A program made the translations under genes and the position numbers. 25,094 nucleotides of DNA from DASPLH01 sp035627675 (GTDB lineage Bacteria; Acidobacteriota; Terriglobia; Terriglobales; Acidobacteriaceae). The stretch is from the NCBI GenBank assembly GCA_035627675.1, contig DASPLH010000008.1:1-25094 (forward strand), given 5' to 3'. Shown here one piece after another: positions 13,511-20,457 of the stretch. A model generated the notes under the pieces. The model searched no databases, was not told where the DNA came from, and saw only the letters and a program-made list of their open reading frames with translations. Numbering within the stretch: position 1 is the stretch's first letter; each line of letters opens with the position of its first letter.

Positions 13511-16390
13511 ATGACTGAACGCCTCCCGAACTGCATTCGGAACTTCCAGGCCGCGAAATCGGAGCTGAAGTTCTACTCGCTTCCCGAACTCGAGCGCCAG
13601 GGAGTCGGCCCGGTTTCGAGGCTGCCGCGCAGCATCCGCGTGGTGCTCGAGTCTGTGCTGCGCAACTGCGACGGTGAAAAGATCAGCGAAAACGACGTCC
13701 GCCTGCTCGCGAACTGGGAGCCCAACGGCGACCGCACCGCCGAGATACCGTTCGTGGTTGCACGCATCCTGTTGCAGGACTTCACCGGCGTTCCGCTGCT
13801 GGTGGATCTAGCCGCCATGCGCTCGGCGGTCGCCCGCATGCGGCGCGAGACAGACCTGATCGAGCCGCTCGTGCCCGTTGACCTCGTGATCGACCACTCC
13901 GTCCAGGTGGACTACTGGAGCCGCAACGATGCCGTGTGGCTCAACATGGACATGGAGTTCAAGCGCAACAGCTCGCGTTACCAGTTCCTCAAGTGGGGCA
14001 TGCAGGCCTTCGACAACTTCAACGTCGTCCCGAGCGGAATTGGTATCTGCCACCAGGTGAATCTCGAGTACCTCGCCAGACTCGTCTTCGAGACCGACGG
14101 AGTCTGCCATCCCGACACGCTCGTGGGAACCGACTCGCATACCACGATGATCAACGGTCTCGGAGTGGTCGGCTGGGGTGTCGGGGGCATCGAGGCCGAG
14201 GCAGGAATGCTGGGCCAGCCTGTGTACTTCCTTACGCCCGACGTCGTCGGCGTTCACCTCACGGGTGCCTTGCGTCCGGGTGTAACCGCCACCGACCTGG
14301 TGCTCACCATTACGCAGATGTTGCGCAAGGTAAACGTCGTGGGCAAGTTCGTCGAATTCTTCGGTGAAGGCGCGGCCTCGCTCGCCGTGCCCGATCGCGC
14401 AACCATCGGCAACATGTCTCCCGAGTACGGGGCGACGATGGGCTACTTCCCCGTGGACGAGGAATCCTGCGCGTATCTGGCGGCCACAGGCCGCCCGCAG
14501 GAGCTCATCGACACCGTGCGCGCCTACTACACCGCGCAGGGAATGTTCGGCATGCCGCGCATGGGTGAGATCGAGTACACCCGTGTGCTCGATCTGGACC
14601 TCAGCACGGTTGACGCGAGTATCTCCGGCCCGAAGCGTCCCCAGGAGCGCATTGACCTGCGGTCGGTCAGGGAGCGCTGGGGCGAAGTGCTGGCCAAGGG
14701 CGCGGCCGAGGGAGGTTACGGCAAAACCGACGGCGCCGGCGCGCAGCGCGTCACCGTTAGAGTCGGCATCGACAACGCTTCGGATCAACTCATGGGCGGC
14801 GGCGGCGAACAGCAACCGGAGTCCATGCCTCTCGGCGCCGGCAATGTCAGCGCAAAGAACACGAGCGAGTGGACGGAATCCGAAATGATCAACAACCGTC
14901 CTACTCCCGACCTGGTCGAAAAGCAGCAAGAGGTGGTCAAGACCCTGCCGAAGGCCGAACTGGAGCTGGGTCACGGCGATGTCGTCATCGCGGCGATCAC
15001 CTCATGCACTAATACTTCCAACCCTTCCGTGATGCTCGCTGCCGGGATTCTGGCGAAAAAAGCCGTCGAGCGCGGATTGCAGGTCCCGCGATCGGTGAAG
15101 CCGTCGCTTGCTCCCGGCTCCCGCGTCGTCACCGAGTATTACCGGAAAACAGGGCTGATGCCGTACTTCGACCGGCTCGGTTTCCAGATCGTCGGATATG
15201 GATGTACAACCTGCATCGGGAACTCCGGCCCGCTCGATCCCGCGATTGAACAGGCCATTACCGAGAACGACCTGGTCGTCGCCAGCGTGCTCAGCGGCAA
15301 CCGCAACTTTGAAGCCCGCGTGCACCAGAACGTCAAGGCCAACTTCCTGATGAGTCCTCCGCTCGTGGTGGCGTTCGCTCTCGCCGGGCGCATCGACCTC
15401 AATCTCGACAAGGAGCCGCTCGGGCGCGACCGCTCGGGACGCGACGTTTACCTGCGAGAGCTGTGGCCTACGCCGGAAGAACTCGAAGAGGTTCTGCGGC
15501 AGGCCGAGGATCCTGCCGCGTATCGCAGGCTGTACTCCAACGTGGAGAGCGAAAATCCGCTCTGGAACAAAATCGACAGTCCTGTCGGTGAAGTCTACGA
15601 ATGGCAGCGCAGCTCGACCTACATACAGGAGCCGCCATACTTCGAGAACTTCCAGATGCAGCCCGTGCCGATAACCGATGTTCGTGGCGCGCGCATGCTC
15701 GCCATGTTCGGCGAGTCCATCACCACCGACCACATCTCTCCGGCCGGGGCGATCCGTCCGAGTTCCGCCGCAGGACAGTACCTGTTGGCCAGGGGCGTGA
15801 CCGAGCTGGAGTTCAACACCTACGGCGCGCGCCGCGGCAATCATGAGGTGATGGTGCGCGGCACATTCGCCAACGTACGCATACGCAACCAGATGCTCTC
15901 CGGAGTAGAAGGCGGCATGACCGTTCACCAGCCCAGCGGCGAGCAGATGAACATCTACGACGCCGCCATGCGATACCAGTCCGAGGGCGTTCCGCTGATG
16001 ATCTTCGCCGGATACGAGTACGGCTCCGGCAGCTCGCGGGATTGGGCCGCGAAGGGGGCCCGCCTGCTCGGCATCAAGGCGGTCATCGCGCAAGGCTTCG
16101 AGCGCATTCACCGCAGCAATCTGGTCGGAATGGGCGTGCTGCCCTGCCAGTTCGAAGAAGGGATGAGCTGGCGCGTGTTGGGCTTGGATGGAACAGAGAC
16201 CTACGATCTCGTCGGCATCGAGCAGGAGATCAAGCCCCGGCAGAAGCTCTGCCTCACGATTCACCGGCGCGACGGAGACGAGCAACAGGTCCCGGTAATC
16301 CTGCGGATCGATACGCCCATCGAAGTCGAATACTACCGCCACGGAGGGATCCTGCCGTACGTGCTGCGCCAGCTGCTCGGCGCGGCCTAG
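13511..16390 (+). CDS. acnA: Aconitate hydratase A with an interdomain insertion
   Basis: A 959-residue aconitase of the AcnA/IRP type, which interconverts citrate and isocitrate in the TCA cycle. The [4Fe-4S] ligands are C499 (AAITSCTNTSNPS) and C565/C568 (GYGCTTCIGNSGP); their 66 and 3 spacing equals that of Escherichia coli AcnA, where they lie about 64 residues earlier. Other family motifs are DHSVQVDYW, LVGTDSHTTMINGLGVVGWGVGG and YEYGSGSSRDWAAKG. The extra residues lie at roughly 395-475 as a glycine-rich polar segment including MGGGGEQQ. ATG at 13511 follows AGGTAA; the in-frame ATG at 13457 has no ribosome binding site. It stands alone, followed by a repeat cluster. Confidence 0.96.
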   Translation: MTERLPNCIRNFQAAKSELKFYSLPELERQGVGPVSRLPRSIRVVLESVLRNCDGEKISENDVRLLANWEPNGDRTAEIPFVVARILLQDFTGVPLLVDLAAMRSAVARMRRETDLIEPLVPVDLVIDHSVQVDYWSRNDAVWLNMDMEFKRNSSRYQFLKWGMQAFDNFNVVPSGIGICHQVNLEYLARLVFETDGVCHPDTLVGTDSHTTMINGLGVVGWGVGGIEAEAGMLGQPVYFLTPDVVGVHLTGALRPGVTATDLVLTITQMLRKVNVVGKFVEFFGEGAASLAVPDRATIGNMSPEYGATMGYFPVDEESCAYLAATGRPQELIDTVRAYYTAQGMFGMPRMGEIEYTRVLDLDLSTVDASISGPKRPQERIDLRSVRERWGEVLAKGAAEGGYGKTDGAGAQRVTVRVGIDNASDQLMGGGGEQQPESMPLGAGNVSAKNTSEWTESEMINNRPTPDLVEKQQEVVKTLPKAELELGHGDVVIAAITSCTNTSNPSVMLAAGILAKKAVERGLQVPRSVKPSLAPGSRVVTEYYRKTGLMPYFDRLGFQIVGYGCTTCIGNSGPLDPAIEQAITENDLVVASVLSGNRNFEARVHQNVKANFLMSPPLVVAFALAGRIDLNLDKEPLGRDRSGRDVYLRELWPTPEELEEVLRQAEDPAAYRRLYSNVESENPLWNKIDSPVGEVYEWQRSSTYIQEPPYFENFQMQPVPITDVRGARMLAMFGESITTDHISPAGAIRPSSAAGQYLLARGVTELEFNTYGARRGNHEVMVRGTFANVRIRNQMLSGVEGGMTVHQPSGEQMNIYDAAMRYQSEGVPLMIFAGYEYGSGSSRDWAAKGARLLGIKAVIAQGFERIHRSNLVGMGVLPCQFEEGMSWRVLGLDGTETYDLVGIEQEIKPRQKLCLTIHRRDGDEQQVPVILRIDTPIEVEYYRHGGILPYVLRQLLGAA

Positions 16391-16411
16391 CCCGCCACGG
16401 TGGATTGTGCC

Positions 16412-16500
16412 GGTGCCCCACGCATGCCCGCAGTTGGCGACCGTGGGAGACTCCGGGGCCCCGAACCTCGTGACTCCGTGACTCCGCCTCTGCGCGACTC
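16412..16500. repeat. 89-bp direct repeat, copy A (GTGCCCCAC hairpin plus tail)
   Basis: A hairpin (CCCACG-N3-GCC-N7-GGC-GAC-CGTGGG) is followed by a tail containing GTGACTCCGTGACTCCGC. A second copy of the same length lies 219 bp downstream at 16631-16719 with about a dozen substitutions. The gap 16391-16830 contains no gene. Confidence 0.8.
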
Positions 16501-16512
16501 GCAAACTGCATG

Positions 16513-16550
16513 GGTGCCCCACGCACGCCTTCTTTTTGGCGAACGTGGGA
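16513..16550. repeat. GTGCCCCAC-family hairpin repeat
   Basis: CCCACG-CAC-GCC, a T-rich loop, then GGC-GAA-CGTGGG. Same fold as the flanking copies, but without the 51-bp tail. Confidence 0.8.
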
Positions 16551-16568
16551 CTTAGCGGGCCACACTCC

Positions 16569-16607
16569 TCCCACATTCGCTCGCTGCGCGAGCAGATGTG
16601 GGGCACC
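16569..16607. repeat. GTGCCCCAC-family hairpin repeat, inverted copy
   Basis: This copy reads in the opposite direction (ending GTGGGGCACC) and pairs CCCACA with TGTGGG and GCTCGC with GCGAGC. The G-C to A-T change at the stem's sixth pair is compensated on both sides. Confidence 0.8.
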
Positions 16608-16630
16608 AACCTCGTGCAATGCAGGCTTTC

Positions 16631-16719
16631 GGTGCCCCACGTCCGCCCGCAAGTGGCGAACGTGGGAGACTGCGGCTCCTCGAACTTCGTGACTCCGTGA
16701 CTCCGCGTCTGCGCGACTC
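16631..16719. repeat. 89-bp direct repeat, copy C (GTGCCCCAC hairpin plus tail)
   Basis: Same length and layout as the copy at 16412-16500: hairpin CCCACG-TCC-GCC-N7-GGC-GAA-CGTGGG and a tail with GTGACTCCGTGACTCCGC and TCTGCGCGACTC. Confidence 0.8.
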
Positions 16720-16770
16720 CCCGACTTACACAACTATTACAATTCGCGGATGGCTTGGCCGTTATCTTAA

Positions 16771-16797
16771 GTCACAGGGACACGTGATTCACATCAC
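16771..16797 (+). promoter_or_regulatory. CRP/FNR-type operator plus half-site upstream of the desaturase
   Basis: The dyad GTGATTCACATCAC (16784-16797) has perfect GTGAT/ATCAC arms. A GTCAC half-site begins exactly 13 bp upstream (16771), the same offset seen at three other promoters in the window. The dyad ends 33 bp before the TTG start codon, close for a class II activator, so repression or a downstream start is possible. Confidence 0.6.
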
Positions 16798-16830
16798 GAA
16801 CGCCCGTGACTCCAACCAGGACGGCTCCGC

Positions 16831-17715
16831 TTGACCACTTCCGCTGCTACTGACCGCACTCAAATCAACTGGATCACGACGATCGTCATGGTCGTGTTCC
16901 ACGTCCTCGCCGTTGTGGCCCTGTTCAACTTCGCGTGGAAACCCCTGCTGCTCGCGGCATTCCTCTGGTGGATCTCGGGCTCCCTGGGAATCGGCATGGG
17001 CTACCACCGGCTGCTCACGCACCGGGGTTACACCACGCCGAAGTGGATGGAGTATTTCCTGACCGTTTGCGGCACCCTCGCCCTGGAAGGCGGACCGATC
17101 TTCTGGGTCGCCACGCACCGCATCCATCATCAGCTCACGGATAAGCCCGGTGACCCGCACTCGCCGCGCGACGGCAAGTGGTGGTCGCACATGGGCTGGA
17201 TCATCATGGGCAAAGCTCTGCACCAGAACACGGCCGATCTCGCGGCGTATGTTCCCGATCTCCGCAAAGACAGGTTCCACGTGTGGATCAGCAAGTATCA
17301 CTGGATCACCCAGGTCGCCGTGGGAGCAGCCGTGCTCTATTTCGGCGGCTGGACGTACGCTCTCTGGGCTGTCTTCTTCCGTACCGTCATCGGCCTGCAC
17401 GCCACGTGGCTGGTGAACTCCGCCACGCACCTCTGGGGATCGCAGCGCTTCGCCACCGGCGATGACTCCCGCAACAACCTGCTGATTGCGCTGATCACGT
17501 TCGGCGAAGGCTGGCACAACAACCACCACGCTCATCCCAGTTCCGCGCGCCACGGCCTCAAGTGGTACGAGGTGGATACGAACTGGTACGGCATCCAGGT
17601 GCTGCGCTTCCTGGGACTGGCCAGGAACATCAAGCTGCCCCGTCCGGATTCGCGCGTCAGGGAAGTAGCGCCGGGCAACGGAGCGCAGCCGGAGCTATCC
17701 TCGGCCTACGACTAA
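16831..17715 (+). CDS. Membrane fatty-acid (acyl-CoA/acyl-lipid delta-9 type) desaturase
   Basis: A 294-residue membrane di-iron desaturase. The three histidine boxes are HRLLTH (about residues 59-64), HRIHH (about 95-99) and HNNHH (about 230-234), with further histidines at HTDKP-like and ATHLWG positions. Hydrophobic helices lie at about 15-55, 70-90, 150-175 and 180-200. It introduces a cis double bond into fatty acyl chains using O2 and two electrons, thereby setting membrane fluidity. No electron-donor gene is adjacent. The start is a TTG at 16831 with AGGA nine bases upstream; ATG at 16888 is a less likely alternative that would trim the first helix. A CRP/FNR-type dyad lies immediately upstream and a clear terminator downstream. 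Confidence 0.92.
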   Translation: MTTSAATDRTQINWITTIVMVVFHVLAVVALFNFAWKPLLLAAFLWWISGSLGIGMGYHRLLTHRGYTTPKWMEYFLTVCGTLALEGGPIFWVATHRIHHQLTDKPGDPHSPRDGKWWSHMGWIIMGKALHQNTADLAAYVPDLRKDRFHVWISKYHWITQVAVGAAVLYFGGWTYALWAVFFRTVIGLHATWLVNSATHLWGSQRFATGDDSRNNLLIALITFGEGWHNNHHAHPSSARHGLKWYEVDTNWYGIQVLRFLGLARNIKLPRPDSRVREVAPGNGAQPELSSAYD

Positions 17716-17719
17716 AAAC

Positions 17720-17802
17720 GAGGTTTCGGATGTTTCGGCCGTAAAGAGGCTGAGAAACCGCTTCTCGAAACCTCCGAAACCGCTTCTCGAAACCTCCGAA
17801 AC
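17720..17802. repeat. GAAACCTCCGAAAC-family intergenic repeats, locus 3
   Basis: After AGGTTTCGGATGTTTCGG (from 17721) come two perfect tandem 22-bp units at 17759-17780 and 17781-17802, each ending CGAAACCTCCGAAAC. The element sits directly after the desaturase stop and before its terminator. Confidence 0.8.
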
Positions 17803-17816
17803 ATCTCCTCAATGCG

Positions 17817-17847
17817 GCCTGCGGGTTAAAATTCCCGCAGGCTTTTT
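17817..17847 (+). terminator. Rho-independent terminator after the desaturase
   Basis: GCCTGCGGG pairs perfectly with CCCGCAGGC around an eight-base AT-rich loop and is followed by TTTTTCTTT. It ends just ahead of the histidine kinase gene. Confidence 0.92.
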
Positions 17848-17861
17848 CTTTAGCAAGCGCT

Positions 17862-18764
17862 ATGCACATCACCAGCCGCCGCAAGGCTATCGCGTTTTTC
17901 ATCGTTCTCGGTTCGCTCTCGGTCGGGCTGGCGATTGCTCTCAACATCACGTGGCTCATTCACTGGCGCGGAGTGGGCATGGTGGTGCTCGGCGTAATTT
18001 TCTTTGCCTTCATCATCGCCGGGGTCACGCTCAACACGATCTTCCTCGTTCGCGAGATCCGCCGCAACGAACAGCACGACAGCTTCATCAACGCCGTCAC
18101 GCACGAACTCAAGACTCCGATCGCGTCCATACGGCTCTACCTCGAGACACTGCAGTCCCGCAAACTCGACGACGAGCAGAGAGAACGCTTCTACAAAATC
18201 ATGCTGGACGACACCGACCGCCTGTTGCACACGGTCGAGGGAGTCCTGCGGGCCGGCCACGTCTCGGTCAAGGGCGAACGCAAGAATTGGCACGCCATCG
18301 ATCTAGGCGATGTCGCACGGGAGTGCGTGGAACTGGCTCGCACCCGTCACCGCCTCGCCCCGCAGCAGATCCGGTTCGAGAATCACGCCGTCGGCTCGGA
18401 GGAAACGCGCGTCCTGGGCGACGCCGACGAGGTCCGCACGGCAGTCATGAATGTGCTGGAAAACGCGGTGAAGTATTCCGGCGAACGCATCGATATAACC
18501 GCCGACCTGGCGGCGGATGGCGGCGACGTGCTCCTGCGCGTCAAGGACCGCGGCGTCGGTATCCCGAACAGCGAACTGAAACGCATTTTTCGCCGCTTCT
18601 ATCGTGCTCCGCAGAAGATCAAGTCGCGCGTGAAGGGCACGGGCCTGGGACTGTTCATCGTGCGCTCGATCGCCCGCCGCCACGGCGGAGACGCCACAGC
18701 TTACAGTGAAGGAGAAGGACGCGGCGCAACCATCACGCTCCGCCTTCCTCGCATGCGCATATGA
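17862..18764 (+). CDS. Sensor histidine kinase, two membrane helices and no large periplasmic domain
   Basis: A 300-residue HisKA/HATPase kinase. Two hydrophobic helices (about residues 10-33 and 38-63) are joined by a loop of only a few residues, so any signal must be sensed in the membrane or cytoplasm. The H-box is FINAVTHELKTPIASIRL with phospho-acceptor H81. The N-box NVLENAVKYSG, the G1 box DRGVGIP, the F-box FRRFYR and the G2 box KGTGLGLFIV are all intact. The ATG at 17862 has only a weak AGCAAG upstream. Its last four bases overlap the start of the response regulator (ATGA), so the two are a co-translated pair. Confidence 0.95.
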   Translation: MHITSRRKAIAFFIVLGSLSVGLAIALNITWLIHWRGVGMVVLGVIFFAFIIAGVTLNTIFLVREIRRNEQHDSFINAVTHELKTPIASIRLYLETLQSRKLDDEQRERFYKIMLDDTDRLLHTVEGVLRAGHVSVKGERKNWHAIDLGDVARECVELARTRHRLAPQQIRFENHAVGSEETRVLGDADEVRTAVMNVLENAVKYSGERIDITADLAADGGDVLLRVKDRGVGIPNSELKRIFRRFYRAPQKIKSRVKGTGLGLFIVRSIARRHGGDATAYSEGEGRGATITLRLPRMRI

Positions 18765-19519
18765 GCCGAATCCTGATTGTCGAAGACGAGATGCATCTCG
18801 CGCAGGGGCTGCAGTTCAATCTCGAAGCCGAGGGACACGAGGTCGCCATCAGCGAGACGGGCGAGGACGGGCTGGACCGGCTCACCGCCGGCTCCGCGTT
18901 CGATCTGCTTGTGCTCGATGTAATGCTGCCGGGGATCAACGGATTCGATGTCACGGCCGAACTGCGCAAGCGCCAGAACTTCATCCCGGTTCTCATGCTG
19001 ACCGCTCGCGGCCGCGCGGAAGATGTGCTGAAAGGTCTGGAGGCCGGGGCCGACGATTACCTCCCAAAACCCTTTGAGCTATCCATCCTGATGGCGCGCA
19101 TCAATAGCCTGCTGCGGCGCACCCGCTGGATGAACCCCAATCCGTCGGCGCAGCCCGCTGCCGCCGTGCCTCGGAGCGAACTCGCGGACATCTACACCGC
19201 CGGAGATCGCACCATCGATCTCGGGAATCTCGAAATCCGAGCGGAATCGGCCGTCACGCGCCTGACGCTCATGGAAGCCGACCTGCTGCGCTACTTCATT
19301 CGAAACGCCGACAAGGTCATTTCGCGTAAGCAGATTCTCGATGAGGTCTGGGGACTGCACGAAGACACCGATACGCGCGCCATCGACAACTTCGTCGTGC
19401 GCCTGCGCCGCTACCTTGAGGACAACCCGAGCCAGCCAGAGCGGCTACTCACCGTCCGGGGGGTCGGGTACCGGTTCGTCTCCGGCCGCGATGCCGGCCA
19501 GAATCCGGGAGAATCCTGA
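18761..19519 (+). CDS. OmpR/PhoB-family response regulator
   Basis: A 252-residue regulator. The receiver domain (1-120) carries E8/D9, phospho-acceptor D53 (LVLDVMLPG), T81 (MLTAR) and K103 (YLPKPFE). A linker of about 35 residues rich in alanine and proline leads to a winged-helix DNA-binding domain (about 160-245) with the usual SRKQILDEVWG, DTRAIDNFVVRLRRYLE and LLTVRGVGYRF segments. It overlaps the kinase gene by four bases. Target genes cannot be read from sequence; the following CRP-like gene has its own operator and ribosome binding site. Confidence 0.96.
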   Translation: MSRILIVEDEMHLAQGLQFNLEAEGHEVAISETGEDGLDRLTAGSAFDLLVLDVMLPGINGFDVTAELRKRQNFIPVLMLTARGRAEDVLKGLEAGADDYLPKPFELSILMARINSLLRRTRWMNPNPSAQPAAAVPRSELADIYTAGDRTIDLGNLEIRAESAVTRLTLMEADLLRYFIRNADKVISRKQILDEVWGLHEDTDTRAIDNFVVRLRRYLEDNPSQPERLLTVRGVGYRFVSGRDAGQNPGES

Positions 19520-19604
19520 TCTTCTGCTGACCCGAGCCGCCTTCTGCTCGGCCCGGCCGTCACGGGACCACCCGGTTGCTCCCTCGGCGCGTCCGGCACG
19601 AGAA

Positions 19605-19632
19605 GTCACAGCGCAGTGTGATCGAAATCACA
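19605..19632 (+). promoter_or_regulatory. CRP/FNR-type operator plus half-site upstream of the cyclic-nucleotide-domain gene
   Basis: TGTGATCGAAATCACA (19617-19632) is a perfect match to TGTGA-N6-TCACA, the CRP consensus. A GTCAC half-site starts 13 bp upstream of the 14-bp core, at 19605. A -10-like TACAAC at 19654-19659 is placed so that a start near 19666 would put the dyad centre at about -41.5. That start would leave a leader of only about 11 bases, so the exact promoter is unsure. Confidence 0.65.
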
Positions 19633-19676
19633 CCCCGATGTTTGTACACCCGCTACAACATTCGGAGGAGCTATTC

Positions 19677-20183
19677 GTGTCCGATTCGATCTCACAGCTT
19701 GGAGCGGTGGCGCAGCCCTGCCGCACGCCCTTCCAGGCGCCTCCGGTGTTGCAGGCGGCGCTCTCCGAGGTGGCCTCGGAACTGACGTTCGGTTCCGGGC
19801 AGCAGTTGTTCACCGCCAACGCCCCGGCCAGGGGAATCTATCTCGTGCGCAGCGGGGCCGTCCGTGCCTACCTCGCGAGCGGCGACGGCCGCGAAGTCGT
19901 GAACCGTGTGCTCGGCCCCGGAGCCCTGCTCGGTGTGCCCGCCGCCATGTGCGCCAAGTCCTACCAGTTCACGGGCGAAGCCGTCACCGAGACGCGCGTC
20001 GGCTTCGTCGCCATCTCGACATTCAACGAGTTTTTGCGGACGCGTCCCGATCTCTGCATGCAGGTCGTCGCCATGATGAGCGACGAACTCGTGGAGCTTC
20101 GGCACACCCGTGATCACATGGTCAACTGCACACACACAGATTGTTCCCTGCACGCTTGCTGCACTTGTTGCGGCTCCCGATGA
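19677..20183 (+). CDS. CRP/FNR-like cyclic-nucleotide-binding-domain protein lacking a DNA-binding domain
   Basis: A 168-residue protein. Residues about 15-125 are a CRP/FNR-type beta-roll, with GQQLFTANAPARGIYLVRSGAVRAYLASGDGREVVNRVLGPGALLGVPAAM followed by EAVTETRVGFVAIS. Residues about 125-150 form the long dimerisation helix (PDLCMQVVAMMSDELVELR). Where the helix-turn-helix should begin, the protein ends in a short cysteine-rich tail with six cysteines, NCTHTDCSLHACCTCCGSR. The canonical cAMP phosphate-binding FGE-x6-R segment is not seen, so the ligand is unknown. The GTG at 19677 is chosen for the strong GGAGGAG six bases upstream; an in-frame ATG at 19638 is less likely. A terminator follows immediately, which argues against a lost downstream domain. 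It may sense redox, metal or nucleotide and act by protein contact. Confidence 0.85.
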   Translation: MSDSISQLGAVAQPCRTPFQAPPVLQAALSEVASELTFGSGQQLFTANAPARGIYLVRSGAVRAYLASGDGREVVNRVLGPGALLGVPAAMCAKSYQFTGEAVTETRVGFVAISTFNEFLRTRPDLCMQVVAMMSDELVELRHTRDHMVNCTHTDCSLHACCTCCGSR

Positions 20184-20199
20184 AAGCCTCCTGATGCTG

Positions 20200-20231
20200 C
20201 GCCGGGGCGGCTTGCTCCGGCGTTCTTTTTT
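20200..20231 (+). terminator. Rho-independent terminator after the cyclic-nucleotide-domain gene
   Basis: CGCCGG (20200-20205) pairs with CCGGCG (20217-20222) around an 11-base loop, followed by TTCTTTTTT. It starts 17 bases past the stop. Confidence 0.85.
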
Positions 20232-20355
20232 GCCCGCGATGTCCGTACCAGCCATGTTTATATGCGAGAAACCTCAATGATGGCTCGAATCGCGACAATC
20301 GTCAGTGCACAGGCCCACGGCAACTTACATTTCAGGCACAATAATCTTGCGCCTT

Positions 20356-20382
20356 GTTACCGAGCGACGTGACCTGTCTCAC
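20356..20382 (+). promoter_or_regulatory. CRP/FNR-type operator plus half-site upstream of the transcarboxylase operon
   Basis: GTGACCTGTCTCAC (20369-20382) has GTGA/TCAC arms. A GTTAC half-site begins exactly 13 bp upstream (20356). The dyad ends 61 bp before the ATG at 20444; TAGTAC at 20411-20416 is a possible -10. The rest of the gap 20232-20355 holds no gene that I can support. Confidence 0.6.
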
Positions 20383-20443
20383 AGAGCCAAACGAGAGCAA
20401 ACGCGCACGCTAGTACCAGCAGGACTCATACAAGGTTGGATTC

Positions 20444-20457
20444 ATGACACGTGTCAT
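20444..20457 (+). promoter_or_regulatory. Perfect palindrome across the start codon of the 5S-like gene
   Basis: ATGACACGTGTCAT is a perfect 14-bp palindrome with the same TGAC-N4-GTCA geometry as the other dyads, and its first three bases are the start codon. It could be an operator or chance, since it is also coding sequence (MTRVI). Confidence 0.3.

Noticed and set aside
15002..16609. A minus-strand open frame of 535 residues opposite aconitase
   Set aside because: Same antisense artefact; the plus strand has complete aconitase motifs.
20184..20440. A frameshifted helix-turn-helix downstream of the cyclic-nucleotide-domain gene
   Set aside because: No frame in this gap encodes a winged-helix segment, and an intrinsic terminator follows the stop at once, so the protein appears to end there.
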